Source: Streptomyces sp. NBC_00536
GTDB lineage: Bacteria > Actinomycetota > Actinomycetes > Streptomycetales > Streptomycetaceae
Direction: 5' to 3'
Length of the DNA stretch: 64,000 nucleotides
Assembly (NCBI RefSeq): GCF_036346295.1
Contig: NZ_CP107819.1
Coordinates: 3,410,001-3,474,000 of the forward strand
In this document: piece by piece, positions 46,971-54,910 of the stretch
Layout of the letters: each line of letters starts with the position of its first letter
Numbering within the stretch: position 1 is the stretch's first letter
Made by a program: the position numbers and the translations under genes
The notes under the pieces: model-generated
Database searches by the model: none
The model's input: only the letters and a program-made list of their open reading frames with translations
What the model was told of the DNA's origin: nothing

Positions 46971-48341
46971 GTGACATCCGCGGTCACGACCGACACGTCC
47001 CGCCCCGGCTACGGCCGGCTCCTGCGCACCCCCGGTGCCCTCAGCTTCCTGATCCCCGGCTTCGCCGCCCGGCAGCCCTTCGCGATGCTGACCATCGGCA
47101 TCGTCCTGCTCGTCCAGCACACCACCGGCTCCTTCGGTGACGCGGGCATCGTCGCCACCGTCACCGGCATCTCGATGGCCCTGTTCGCCTCGCAGACCGG
47201 CAAGCTCGCCGACCGCCGCGGCCAGAGCGCCGTCCTGGTCCCCATCGTCATCGTGCACGCCGCGTCCGTCGTCGGGCTGACCCTGCTCGCCCTCGCGGGC
47301 GCTCCGCTGTGGGCGCTCGCGCTGGCCGCCGTCCCCGCCGGTGCCTCGGTGCCGCAGGTCGGACCGATGGTCCGGGCCCGCTGGGCCGCCAAGCTCGAAG
47401 GCTCGCCGCTGCTGTCGACGGCCGCCGCGTGGGAGTCCGTCACCGACGAGCTGACCTTCGTCGTCGGCCCGGTGCTCGCGACCTTCCTGTGCACCACGGT
47501 CCACCCCTCGGCCGGTCTGCTCACCGAGGCGGGCCTGACCCTCATCGGCGGCCTGCTGTTCGCCGCGCAGCGCGGCACCCAGCCGAAGCCGGTACCCCGC
47601 CTCGCGGGCGGCGAGAAGCACGCCTCGGCGCTGTCCTTCCCCGGTCTGCGCGTCCTGATCGTCGCCTTCGTCGGCATCGGCGCCGTCTTCGGCGGCATGC
47701 TGATCTCGCTCGCCGCGTTCTCCGAGGAGATCGGCAACCCGGGCGCGAACGGCCTGCTCTACGGCATCTTCGCGGGCGGCAACATGATCGCGGGCATCGC
47801 CTGCGGCACCATCGCCTGGAAGATCGGCCCGCGCCGCCGCCTGATCCTCGGCTACGTCGGCCTCACCGCCGCCGCGTCGGTGCTGTGGACCGTGAACTCC
47901 GTGTTCCTGCTCGGCGCGCTCGGCCTGGTCGTCGGCCTGTGCATCGCCCCGGCCCTGATCACCGGCTACACGATGATCGAGCAGCTGGTCCCGGCCGCCT
48001 CGCGGACCGAGGCCTTCACCGCGCTGACCGGTGCGGTCGCCTTCGGGCAGGCCGCCGCGGTCACCGTCGCGGGCCGGCTGACCGACGCCCACGGGGCCTC
48101 GTACGGCTTCCTGGTCCCGGCGGCCGCCACCGCGCTGGCGCTGCTCACCCTGCTGGCGCTGCGCTCCAAGCTGGCGCCGAAGGCTCCGAGCCGGGTCATC
48201 AGCTCGTCGCAGGAGCCCGCGCACTCGTCGCAGGAGCCGTCGACCCCGGCCGGGCGCCCGTCGAAGGGGGCCGCTCCGGCGGCTACCGTGCGGGCGAATG
48301 AGCGTGTCGTGGGTCACCGCGTACCGGTGACGGTGGACTGA
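46971..48341 (+). CDS. MFS transporter
   Basis: 456-residue major-facilitator protein. Twelve hydrophobic segments; the loop 2-3 signature appears as GKLADRRGQSAVLVP and a second-half equivalent as GRLTDAHGASYGF. The C-terminal ~50 residues are a Ser/Pro/Gln-rich cytosolic tail with a repeated SSQEP (SSSQEPAHSSQEPSTP). Substrate unknown; similar to drug-export-type MFS. GTG at 46971 with AAGG at 7-nt spacing. Confidence 0.86.
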   Translation: MTSAVTTDTSRPGYGRLLRTPGALSFLIPGFAARQPFAMLTIGIVLLVQHTTGSFGDAGIVATVTGISMALFASQTGKLADRRGQSAVLVPIVIVHAASVVGLTLLALAGAPLWALALAAVPAGASVPQVGPMVRARWAAKLEGSPLLSTAAAWESVTDELTFVVGPVLATFLCTTVHPSAGLLTEAGLTLIGGLLFAAQRGTQPKPVPRLAGGEKHASALSFPGLRVLIVAFVGIGAVFGGMLISLAAFSEEIGNPGANGLLYGIFAGGNMIAGIACGTIAWKIGPRRRLILGYVGLTAAASVLWTVNSVFLLGALGLVVGLCIAPALITGYTMIEQLVPAASRTEAFTALTGAVAFGQAAAVTVAGRLTDAHGASYGFLVPAAATALALLTLLALRSKLAPKAPSRVISSSQEPAHSSQEPSTPAGRPSKGAAPAATVRANERVVGHRVPVTVD

Positions 48342-48371
48342 TCCGCCGGAATACGTCACCATGGAACGTCG

Positions 48372-48398
48372 TTAGCACTCATTGAGTGAGAGTGCCAG
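48372..48398 (+). promoter_or_regulatory. CIRCE (HrcA operator) upstream of fmdB-type gene
   Basis: TTAGCACTC-N9-GAGTGCCAG. The CIRCE consensus is TTAGCACTC-N9-GAGTGCTAA: left arm 9/9, spacer exactly 9, right arm 7/9. It ends 10 bp before the start codon, immediately ahead of and overlapping the AGGAGG ribosome site, a typical position for HrcA repression. Confidence 0.75.
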
Positions 48399-48408
48399 GA
48401 GGAAATTC

Positions 48409-48753
48409 GTGCCGACCTACCAGTACCAGTGCACCGAGTGCGGTGAGGGCCTTGAGGCCGTGCAGAAGTTCACCGATGACGCGCTGACCGTGTGCCCGAG
48501 CTGTGACGGACGCCTGAAGAAGGTGTTCTCCGCGGTCGGCATCGTCTTCAAGGGCTCCGGTTTCTACCGGAACGACAGCCGCGGCTCCTCGTCGAGCAGC
48601 TCGCCGGCGTCCAAGCCCGCGTCCACGACGACCGCGTCCGCCCCGGCGGCTTCGTCGTCGTCCTCGGCGTCGTCCTCCTCGTCCTCGTCCTCTTCGGCGT
48701 CCTCGTCGTCGAGCGGTTCGTCGAGCAGCAGCGGCAGCACCTCGGCCGCCTGA
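48409..48753 (+). CDS. FmdB-family zinc-ribbon protein with poly-Ser tail
   Basis: 114-residue protein. The N-terminal ~50 residues are an FmdB/putative regulatory zinc ribbon: PTYQYQCTECGEGLEAVQKF and VCPSCDGRLKKVF supply two CxxC knuckles. The rest (about 65-114) is almost pure Ser with Ala/Thr/Gly, a disordered tail. Strong AGGAGG before the GTG start. FmdB proteins were first named for formamidase regulation but their role is unclear. The CIRCE element directly upstream suggests HrcA-controlled heat-shock expression. A terminator follows. Confidence 0.9.
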   Translation: MPTYQYQCTECGEGLEAVQKFTDDALTVCPSCDGRLKKVFSAVGIVFKGSGFYRNDSRGSSSSSSPASKPASTTTASAPAASSSSSASSSSSSSSSASSSSSGSSSSSGSTSAA

Positions 48754-48803
48754 CGCTCCGCGTTCCGTCCGCTCTGCCCGTTCTGCCCGTTTCTTGCTTC
48801 GCG

Positions 48804-48841
48804 AAAGGCCCCGCACCGGTCACACCGGCGGCGGGGCCTTT
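48804..48841 (+). terminator. Terminator after fmdB-type gene
   Basis: AAAGGCCCCGC / GCGGGGCCTTT, 11-bp perfect stem with a 16-nt loop and terminal T residues. Confidence 0.8.
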
Positions 48842-48883
48842 GGCATGATCGTGACCGCTCGGCCGGCGCCGGGAGGCCCCGGT

Positions 48884-48889
48884 TAGGGT
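48884..48889 (+). promoter_or_regulatory. -10 box for leaderless mtnP
   Basis: TAGGGT-N7-ATG before the start at 48897. Confidence 0.5.
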
Positions 48890-48896
48890 GGGGGCC

Positions 48897-49730
48897 ATGG
48901 CGAACGCAGAGATCGGTGTCATTGGCGGCTCGGGCTTCTACTCCTTCCTGGAGGACGTCTCCGAGATCGAGGTGGACACCCCGTACGGCAAGCCCAGCGA
49001 CTCCCTCTTCCTCGGTGAGCTGGCCGGGCGCCAGGTCGCGTTCCTGCCCCGCCACGGCCGTGGCCACAAGGTCCCGCCGAACAAGATCAACTACCGCGCC
49101 AACCTCTGGGCCCTGCGCTCGGTGGGCGTCCGCCAGGTGTTCGGCCCCTGCGCGGTGGGCGGCCTGCGCCCCGAGTACGGACCGGGCACCCTGCTCGTCC
49201 CCGACCAGCTGGTCGACCGTACGAAGTCCCGCGCCCAGACCTACTTCGACGGCGAGCCCCTCCCGGACGGCACGGTCCCGAACGTCGTCCACACCACCTT
49301 CGCCGACCCCTACTGCCCGGTGGGCCGCGCGGCCGCCCTGGCCGCGGCGCGCGGCCGGGACTGGGAACCGGTGGACGGCGGCACCATGGTCGTCATCGAG
49401 GGCCCCCGCTTCTCGACCCGCGCCGAATCCCGCTGGCACGCGGCGGCGGGCTGGTCCGTGGTCGGCATGACGGGCCACCCCGAGGCCGTCCTCGCCCGCG
49501 AGCTGGGCCTCTGCTACTCCTCGATCGCCCTGGTCACGGACCTGGACGCGGGCGCGGAGACGGGCGAGGGGGTCTCCCACACCGAGGTCCTGCGCGTCTT
49601 CGGCGAGAACGTCGGCCGCCTGCGCGAGGTCCTCTTCGACGCGGTCGCCGCCCTTCCGGCGACGGAATCGCGCGACTGCCTGTGCACGCACGCGCACGAC
49701 GGCTGGGACCTGGGGATCGAACTGCCGTAA
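48897..49730 (+). CDS. mtnP: S-methyl-5'-thioadenosine phosphorylase
   Basis: 277-residue PNP/MTAP-family enzyme that phosphorolyses MTA, the polyamine/SAM by-product. Motifs: IGVIGGSGFYSFLED, LPRHGRGHKVPPNKINYRAN, VVIEGPRFSTRAESRWH and GMTGHPEAVLARELGLCYSS. ATG at 48897 preferred (a GTG three codons upstream is possible). No Shine-Dalgarno; leaderless start likely. Confidence 0.93.
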   Translation: MANAEIGVIGGSGFYSFLEDVSEIEVDTPYGKPSDSLFLGELAGRQVAFLPRHGRGHKVPPNKINYRANLWALRSVGVRQVFGPCAVGGLRPEYGPGTLLVPDQLVDRTKSRAQTYFDGEPLPDGTVPNVVHTTFADPYCPVGRAAALAAARGRDWEPVDGGTMVVIEGPRFSTRAESRWHAAAGWSVVGMTGHPEAVLARELGLCYSSIALVTDLDAGAETGEGVSHTEVLRVFGENVGRLREVLFDAVAALPATESRDCLCTHAHDGWDLGIELP

Positions 49731-49769
49731 CGCGGCGTGGCGGCGGCTCGGCACCGGGGCTCCCTGGTG

Positions 49770-50624
49770 TCAGCCGGCCCGCAGGGTCTCGGTGAGGCGG
49801 ACCGCGAATTCCTTCGGGTACGCGAGGAATCCGCCGTGATCGCCCGGGAATTCGGTCGCGGCGGAGCCCAGGCGGGTGGCCAGGGCGAGCGCCGTCCGGT
49901 GCGCCAGCTGCCCCCGGGAGTCCGCGCCGACGCCGACGACGAGGCGGCTGGAATCCGCGGCCAGGGCGGCGACGTCGGGCCGGTAGGCGATGGTGCCGCG
50001 CAGCTCGTGGTCGAAGAACCGGGCGCTGTTGGCCAGGTCCTGGGCGGACGGCCCGACGGGCGCGGCCGCGGGGTCCCGCGAGGGCTGTACGCCGCCCGGG
50101 GCCACGGGTTCGTCGATACCCGCCATGGCGAGGAACCTGCCGAAGGCCGCCCCCGCGCCCTCGCGGTGGAAGACGCCGATGACCTCCTCGGCCTCGGCAC
50201 GCAGCTCGGCGGCATCGGGGAGCAGCTCCACCAGTGGGGGCTCGTGCGCGACGAGGGTCCGCACCCGCCCCGGGTGGCGGGCGATGAGCGCGAGGCCGGT
50301 GATGGCGCCGCCGCTGCTGCCGAACACGTCGGCGCTGTCGGCACCCAGCGCGTCCAGGACGACGGCGACGTCATCGGCGCGCAGGTCCGGGGTGGAGTCC
50401 TGGAGCGGGTCGTCGAGGACGCTGCCTGAGATGCCGCGCGGGTCGAGGGTGACGACGGTGTGGTCGACGGCGAGTACGTCGGCGACCGCACCGAAGGCCG
50501 CGGCGTCCATCGGCGCCCCCAGGAGCAGGAGCAGCGGTCCGGCGCCGCGCACCTCGTAGTGCAGGCGTACGCCGGGCACCTGGAGGGTGTGGGGCCGGGG
50601 GGTGTGGTCGTCGGTGCGGGTCAT
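49770..50624 (-). CDS. Alpha/beta hydrolase
   Basis: 284-residue hydrolase. Nucleophile elbow GSSGGAITGLAL, conserved DPRGISGS after strand 4, and C-terminal His in FPGDHGGFLAYP; an acidic residue is probably in GVGADSRG. It resembles haloperoxidase/esterase-type hydrolases common in Streptomyces. ATG at 50624 has AAGGAG at 7 nt. Convergent with mtnP. Substrate unknown. Confidence 0.88.
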   Translation of the reverse strand: MTRTDDHTPRPHTLQVPGVRLHYEVRGAGPLLLLLGAPMDAAAFGAVADVLAVDHTVVTLDPRGISGSVLDDPLQDSTPDLRADDVAVVLDALGADSADVFGSSGGAITGLALIARHPGRVRTLVAHEPPLVELLPDAAELRAEAEEVIGVFHREGAGAAFGRFLAMAGIDEPVAPGGVQPSRDPAAAPVGPSAQDLANSARFFDHELRGTIAYRPDVAALAADSSRLVVGVGADSRGQLAHRTALALATRLGSAATEFPGDHGGFLAYPKEFAVRLTETLRAG

Positions 50625-50890
50625 GGCGGGCTCCTTCGCTGGGCGGGCGGCCACGGGGCCACTGTGGCGCATGGGCACAGGTAAGACCGTGGGGTACGCA
50701 AAAACTCATCGGTCGACTCGGTCGACGGCGAAATGGCGGCCCTGGTCGGCTCGATCGCTCGTGTGGGTGACGGGGTTGTCCACAACCTGGGGACCGTCCA
50801 CAGGCCGGAGCGGGATCCGGGAGGGCGGGGGATCGTGAGGGAAGTCCGGGCAAGGCGCCCGGGGTTCACCTGACGAAGGGTGTGGTGGGC

Positions 50891-51574
50891 ATGTCCGGTT
50901 CCTCTTCTTCCTCCTCTGCTCGTTCTTCTTCCGGCCGGCCTCCCGGCCGGTTTCCCGGTCGGGTTTCCAGCCGGTCTGCCGGCCGACCTCCCGGTCTCTC
51001 CTCCAGCCGGTCTGCCGATGCCGCTTCCGGTAGCCCATCCGCTTCCGGCTCCTCCCCCGGCTCCGCCGCCCGGGCCGCTGTCGCCTGCGGGCGCGCGCAC
51101 ACCGTTCCGGATTTCGCCCCGCTCCGGGTGGGCCGGAGCGGGGACCGGCTGCGCAGGGCGGTGCGGCGCAGGCGGCGGGTGGTGGGCGTGGGGCTGGCGG
51201 TGGCGGCGGCCGCGCTGGCCGCTGCCGCCGGGACCGAGGCACAGGCTTCGCGGGGCGCGCCGCCCCCGCCGCCCCCGGTGAGGGTGGCTGCCGGGCAGCC
51301 CCGGCCCGCCCCGCTGGTGTCGGCGCCCGTGCGGATCGCGGACGCGGCGACGGTGCGGCTGCTGCGGGTCGGGGACCGGGTGGACGTGGTGGCGGCGGAG
51401 CGGGACGGTCCGCCGCGGGTGCTGGCGGAGACGGCCCGGGTCGCCGAAGTACCGGCTCCCGACAAGGGGGTTGGGGACGGCGGGGCCCTGGTGGTCCTGT
51501 CCGTGCCCCGGGACACCGCACGGGCTCTCGTGGGGGCGGGCACCGTGACACGCCTGGCGGTGACGTTGTGCTGA
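50891..51574 (+). CDS. Membrane-anchored SAF/RcpC (CpaB-like) domain protein
   Basis: 227-residue protein. The first ~90 residues are Ser/Arg/Gly/Pro-rich with degenerate repeats (SSGRPPGRFPGR). One membrane helix (VVGVGLAVAAAALAAAAG) follows an Arg-rich RRAVRRRRR. The C-terminal ~95 residues resemble the RcpC/CpaB domain: VRIADAATVRLLRVGDRVDV and VLSVPRDTARALV. CpaB proteins assemble Flp/Tad pili, but no other tad genes are near. ATG at 50891; the 5' end has strong low-complexity bias, so the exact start is less certain. 135 bp before mscL, same strand. Confidence 0.72.
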   Translation: MSGSSSSSSARSSSGRPPGRFPGRVSSRSAGRPPGLSSSRSADAASGSPSASGSSPGSAARAAVACGRAHTVPDFAPLRVGRSGDRLRRAVRRRRRVVGVGLAVAAAALAAAAGTEAQASRGAPPPPPPVRVAAGQPRPAPLVSAPVRIADAATVRLLRVGDRVDVVAAERDGPPRVLAETARVAEVPAPDKGVGDGGALVVLSVPRDTARALVGAGTVTRLAVTLC

Positions 51575-51709
51575 CTCGCACGCCGACTCGCACGCACGCG
51601 CGGTCAAGTCACCTGAAGGTGTGCGCCGATTGGACACGCCGGGCCCGGACTGCCGTAGCTTTCGGAACCGTTGACTCCGAGTGCAGTACGAGCGAAATGA
51701 GATGCAGTG

Positions 51710-52198
51710 GTGAGCGAGAAGAAGACCGGCCTCCTGGCAGGCTTCAAGGCCTTCCTGATGCGCGGCAACGTGGTCGACCTCGCGGTGGCCGTGGTCATCG
51801 GCGCGGCGTTCACGAACATCGTGAACTCGGTGGTCAAGGGGATCATCAGCCCACTGGTCGGCGCGATCGGCACCAAGGACCTGGACAAGTACTCGTCCTG
51901 CCTGAAGAGCCCCTGCGAGACGAACGCCACGGGCGAGGTCGTGTCCGGCATCCCGATCATGTGGGGCTCGGTGCTGAACGCGACGCTGAGCTTCGTGATC
52001 ACCGCCGCCGTCGTCTACTTCCTGATGGTGCTGCCGATGGCGAAGTACCTCGCCAAGCAGGAGCAGCGGCGCAAGGCGAAGGAAGGCGTCCAGGAGACCA
52101 TGGAGATCACCGAGCTGGTGGTCCTCAAGGAGATCCGCGACGCCCTCGTCGCCCAGCGCAACGCGGGCCCGGGCGGCCCGGGGGGCGCCTCGGCCTGA
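51710..52198 (+). CDS. mscL: Large-conductance mechanosensitive channel
   Basis: 162-residue MscL. N-terminal helix motif KAFLMRGNVVDLAVAVVIGA and TM2 NATLSFVITAAVVYFLMVLP. The periplasmic loop is longer than in E. coli and contains two Cys (YSSCLKSPCE) that could form a disulfide. The C-terminal helix is charged. GTG at 51710 (8 nt after GAG) preferred to GTG 51707. It releases solutes at osmotic downshock. Confidence 0.95.
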   Translation: MSEKKTGLLAGFKAFLMRGNVVDLAVAVVIGAAFTNIVNSVVKGIISPLVGAIGTKDLDKYSSCLKSPCETNATGEVVSGIPIMWGSVLNATLSFVITAAVVYFLMVLPMAKYLAKQEQRRKAKEGVQETMEITELVVLKEIRDALVAQRNAGPGGPGGASA

Positions 52199-52199
52199 C

Positions 52200-52400
52200 T
52201 CAGATGTGGTGCGGCGGCTTCTCGTCGAGGAAGCGGGCCAGATCGGCCGCGCTGTCCGCGGCGGGCGGCCGTTCGCCCCAGCCCCGGTCCGTGTCGTCCG
52301 AGGACTGCCGGTCCAGCGGGTCGTCGAAGTCCAGCTTCGGCCTGGGCCGGGTCCCGGCGGGCTGGGACGACTGCGGGCCGGAGGCGGGGGCGGTGCTCAT
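52200..52400 (-). CDS. Small conserved-looking hypothetical protein (66 aa)
   Basis: Acidic, soluble 66-residue protein with a C-terminal DSAADLARFLDEKPPHHI and a central KLDFDDPLDRQSSDDTDRGW. I do not recognise a family with a known function. ATG at 52400 lies 6 nt after TACCCT, a leaderless arrangement. Convergent with mscL, with one base between stops. Confidence 0.68.
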   Translation of the reverse strand: MSTAPASGPQSSQPAGTRPRPKLDFDDPLDRQSSDDTDRGWGERPPAADSAADLARFLDEKPPHHI

Positions 52401-52406
52401 GCCTCA

Positions 52407-52412
52407 AGGGTA
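52407..52412 (-). promoter_or_regulatory. -10 box for leaderless 66-aa gene
   Basis: Minus strand TACCCT-N6-ATG. Confidence 0.42.
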
Positions 52413-52431
52413 CGGCCGCCCCCGCGGCGGG

Positions 52432-53865
52432 TCAGCTGGGAGCCTCGGCGCCCTTGCGGGCGTAGAACCACCAGCAGACGGCCAGGCAGGTCGCATAGAA
52501 CCCGATGAAGATCCACAGGGCGGTCGTCACCTGGAGGTTCGCGAACATCGCCGGGATGAAGAAGAAGCCGTAGGCGGCGATCGCGGAGGAGAAGCCGGTG
52601 ACGGCACCCGCCTCCATCTCGGACTGCTTGAGGGCGGCGGCCTGCGCCTCGGGGCCCTGCCCCGCGGCCTGCTTCGCGTGCTGGTCCCGGAAGATCACCG
52701 GGATCTGCCGGAAGGTCGAGCCGTTGCCCAGGCCGGAGAAGAAGAAGGCCACCAGGAAGCCGATGAAGAAGGTCCAGAAGCTCCCCTGGTCGCCGCCGGA
52801 CGGCAGCGCGAAGATCACCACGACCAGCGCGGCCGCCATGCCGACGAAGGAGAGCATGGTGACCCTGGCGCCGCCCATCTTGTCGGAGAGCCAGCCGCCG
52901 GCCCACCGCATGATCGCGCCGACGAAGGGGCCGATCCAGGCATAGGTGGTGGCCTGGTAGCCCTGGGTCTCGAAGTTGTTCTTGATGAGCAGCGGCAGGC
53001 CCGCGGCGAATCCGATGAAGGATCCGAAGGTGCCGACGTAGAGCCAGGTCATCAGCCAGTTGTGCTTGCGCTTGAAGATGATCTTCTGCTGGCTGAACGG
53101 GGCGGCGGCCACCTTGAGGTCGTTCATCAGGAACCACGCGAGCAGCGCCATGATGACCAGCAGCGGCACCCAGAGGAACGCGCCGTTCTGGAGCCAGATG
53201 TCGGTGTTCTTCTTGGCGTCGTGCTGCGGGCCGCCCGCGGGCGCGCCGAGGACGGCCGCGGTGACCACCAGCGGCGCGACCAGCTGGACCACGCTGACGC
53301 CGAGATTGCCCAGGCCGCCGTTGAGGCCGTTGGCGCTGCCCTTCTCCCGTTTGGGGAAGAAGAAGCCGATGTTGGCCATCGAGGACGCGAAGTTGGCGCC
53401 GCCGATGCCGCAGACGGCCGCGATCAGGGCCAGCTCCCAGTACGGCGTGCCGGTGTCCTGGAGCGCGAAGCCCAGCCAGAGCATCGGGCCCACGAGCACC
53501 AGCGTGCTGAGCGCGGTGAACTTCCGTTCGCCGAAGATCGGCCCGATGAAGGTGTACAGGATCCGGAAGGTGCCGCCGGTGATGCCGGGGATCGCGGTCA
53601 GCCAGAACAGCTGCGACTTGGAGAAGCCGAAGCCGACGTCGTTCAGCTTGACGACGGTGACCGACCAGACCTGCCAGACCACGAAGCCGAGCATCAGCGC
53701 GGGGACCGAGATCCACAGGTTGCGCTGGGCCACCTTGCGGCCGGTGGACTGCCAGAAACCGTCGTCCTCGGGACGCCAGTCCCCGATCGTGGAACCGGGC
53801 TTGTAGGTCTCGGCCCGGTGCGAACGGGGCGCCTGCGAGACGGGGGTGGGTATGGACATGGTCAT
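52432..53865 (-). CDS. narK: NarK-family nitrate/nitrite transporter (copy 1)
   Basis: 477-residue MFS transporter with about twelve helices and NarK signatures: GIGGANFASSMANIGFFFPK (nitrate signature 1 region) and AGLPLLIKNN. It may move nitrate/nitrite, or possibly another small anion such as formate given the context. ATG at 53865 overlaps the upstream stop (ATGA) with GAAGGA upstream. Last gene of a six-gene oxidoreductase operon. Closely similar throughout to the NarK at 62539-63960 (for example identical FSQQK motif and SAIAAYGFFFIPAMFAN-like end). Confidence 0.92.
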   Translation of the reverse strand: MTMSIPTPVSQAPRSHRAETYKPGSTIGDWRPEDDGFWQSTGRKVAQRNLWISVPALMLGFVVWQVWSVTVVKLNDVGFGFSKSQLFWLTAIPGITGGTFRILYTFIGPIFGERKFTALSTLVLVGPMLWLGFALQDTGTPYWELALIAAVCGIGGANFASSMANIGFFFPKREKGSANGLNGGLGNLGVSVVQLVAPLVVTAAVLGAPAGGPQHDAKKNTDIWLQNGAFLWVPLLVIMALLAWFLMNDLKVAAAPFSQQKIIFKRKHNWLMTWLYVGTFGSFIGFAAGLPLLIKNNFETQGYQATTYAWIGPFVGAIMRWAGGWLSDKMGGARVTMLSFVGMAAALVVVIFALPSGGDQGSFWTFFIGFLVAFFFSGLGNGSTFRQIPVIFRDQHAKQAAGQGPEAQAAALKQSEMEAGAVTGFSSAIAAYGFFFIPAMFANLQVTTALWIFIGFYATCLAVCWWFYARKGAEAPS

Positions 53866-54230
53866 CGGTCCTTCGGGTCGAGGATCCACAGACCCAGCAC
53901 GACCAGGAAGGACAGGAACAGGAATCCCGCCCCCCACCAGGCCGTGTGGGTGTTTCCCTTCATCCATTCGTTGACGGTCACGGTCAGCGCCCAGAGCTGG
54001 CCGATCACCACGGTGAGGGCCAGTGCGAGACGGGCGTTGAGCTTCGAGGAGCGCTCCGGTTCCTGCTCGGTACCGGCTCCCGGGCCGGGGCCCGTGTGCC
54101 GGATCCGGGGGTCGCCGTAGCCGCTGGTGGCGCGGATCTGGGGGTAGCGCTCCCGGACCGGCCGGTTCAGCCGGGGCTGGGCGCTGCCCGGCCGGTACGC
54201 GGGCCGGGGAGGCAGCTGGGGCTCGCTCAT
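53862..54230 (-). CDS. Two-TM membrane protein of oxidoreductase operon
   Basis: 122-residue protein. A Pro/Arg/Tyr-rich cytosolic head (1-60) precedes two helices (ALALTVVIGQLWALTVTV and AGFLFLSFLVVLGLWIL) joined by a short KGNTHTAWW loop. No family recognised. It overlaps both neighbours by ATGA, so it is co-translated with the Rieske protein and NarK. It may be an accessory or assembly subunit of the complex. Confidence 0.8.
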   Translation of the reverse strand: MSEPQLPPRPAYRPGSAQPRLNRPVRERYPQIRATSGYGDPRIRHTGPGPGAGTEQEPERSSKLNARLALALTVVIGQLWALTVTVNEWMKGNTHTAWWGAGFLFLSFLVVLGLWILDPKDR

Positions 54231-54910
54231 GTCCGCCTGCTCTCGGTGGCGCGGGCCGCGCCCGGGCAGCCCAGGCGGGCGGCCATCTCGGGTCGGGCGT
54301 CGCCGAACTGCCGGCACAGGGCTTCCTTGGCCGGCTCCCCGGACCGGGCGGTGGCCACGGCCCAGACGCTTCCGTCGACCTCCTCGGTCAGGAAGACCTT
54401 GGGGAGCGGGCGGGGCGGCGGGCCCGCGGTGACCTCACCGGTGCGGGCGTCGAAGACGCCTTCGTGGCAGGGGCAGTACAGCTCCCCGTCGGCGCCGCGG
54501 TCCCCGCGCCACAGCACCGCGCAGGCCAGGTGGGTGCAGACGGCGGAGTAGCCGACGAGGCTGCCGTCCTTGAGGCGTACGGCGACCGCCCGGTCCTCGT
54601 CGCCGGGGAACCGGAAGGCGACGGACTCCCCCGGCGGGAGCAGGTCGGCGACCTTCTTGGCCGTGGGCAGCTTCTCGGCGTCGCCGTGCCGGTGCAGGAT
54701 GCCCGCGGCCACGCCCACCCCGCCGATGGCCAGTCCGCCGGAGACGGTGGCGACGATCCGCAGGTAGTCGCGCCGGGTCGTCAGGGAGTCGGCGCTGATC
54801 CGGTCACGGAGCTGCTCGGCGGCGGCGTCCACCCCCGTATCGGAAGCGGAGCCGGGGCCGGGGCCCGGTTCGCCACCGGGGGCCGGAGCGGGCTGTTCGG
54901 TGACGCTCAT
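54227..54910 (-). CDS. Rieske 2Fe-2S protein
   Basis: 227-residue Rieske protein. A Pro/Gly-rich head precedes TTRRDYLRIVATVSGGLAIG (residues ~44-63), a twin-arginine-type membrane anchor. Cluster ligands are Cys125-x-His127 and Cys146-x2-His149 (VCTHLAC and YCPCHEGVFD), with Cys130 and Cys148 as the conserved disulfide. The cluster is therefore expected outside the membrane. Start ATG overlaps the FeS subunit stop (ATGA). A Rieske subunit next to a molybdenum oxidoreductase plus a cytochrome-b-like anchor recalls archaeal nitrate reductases and arsenite oxidase more than E. coli NarGHI. Confidence 0.9.
   Translation of the reverse strand: MSVTEQPAPAPGGEPGPGPGSASDTGVDAAAEQLRDRISADSLTTRRDYLRIVATVSGGLAIGGVGVAAGILHRHGDAEKLPTAKKVADLLPPGESVAFRFPGDEDRAVAVRLKDGSLVGYSAVCTHLACAVLWRGDRGADGELYCPCHEGVFDARTGEVTAGPPPRPLPKVFLTEEVDGSVWAVATARSGEPAKEALCRQFGDARPEMAARLGCPGAARATESRRT

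Noticed and set aside
46697..47140. Possible small gene starting in the 356-bp gap before the MFS gene
   Set aside because: It reads into the MFS gene out of frame, has no family features and no ribosome site.
50866..51597. Antisense Glu/Arg-rich reading frame over the SAF/RcpC gene
   Set aside because: Low-complexity only; the plus-strand frame has an anchor helix and an RcpC-like domain.
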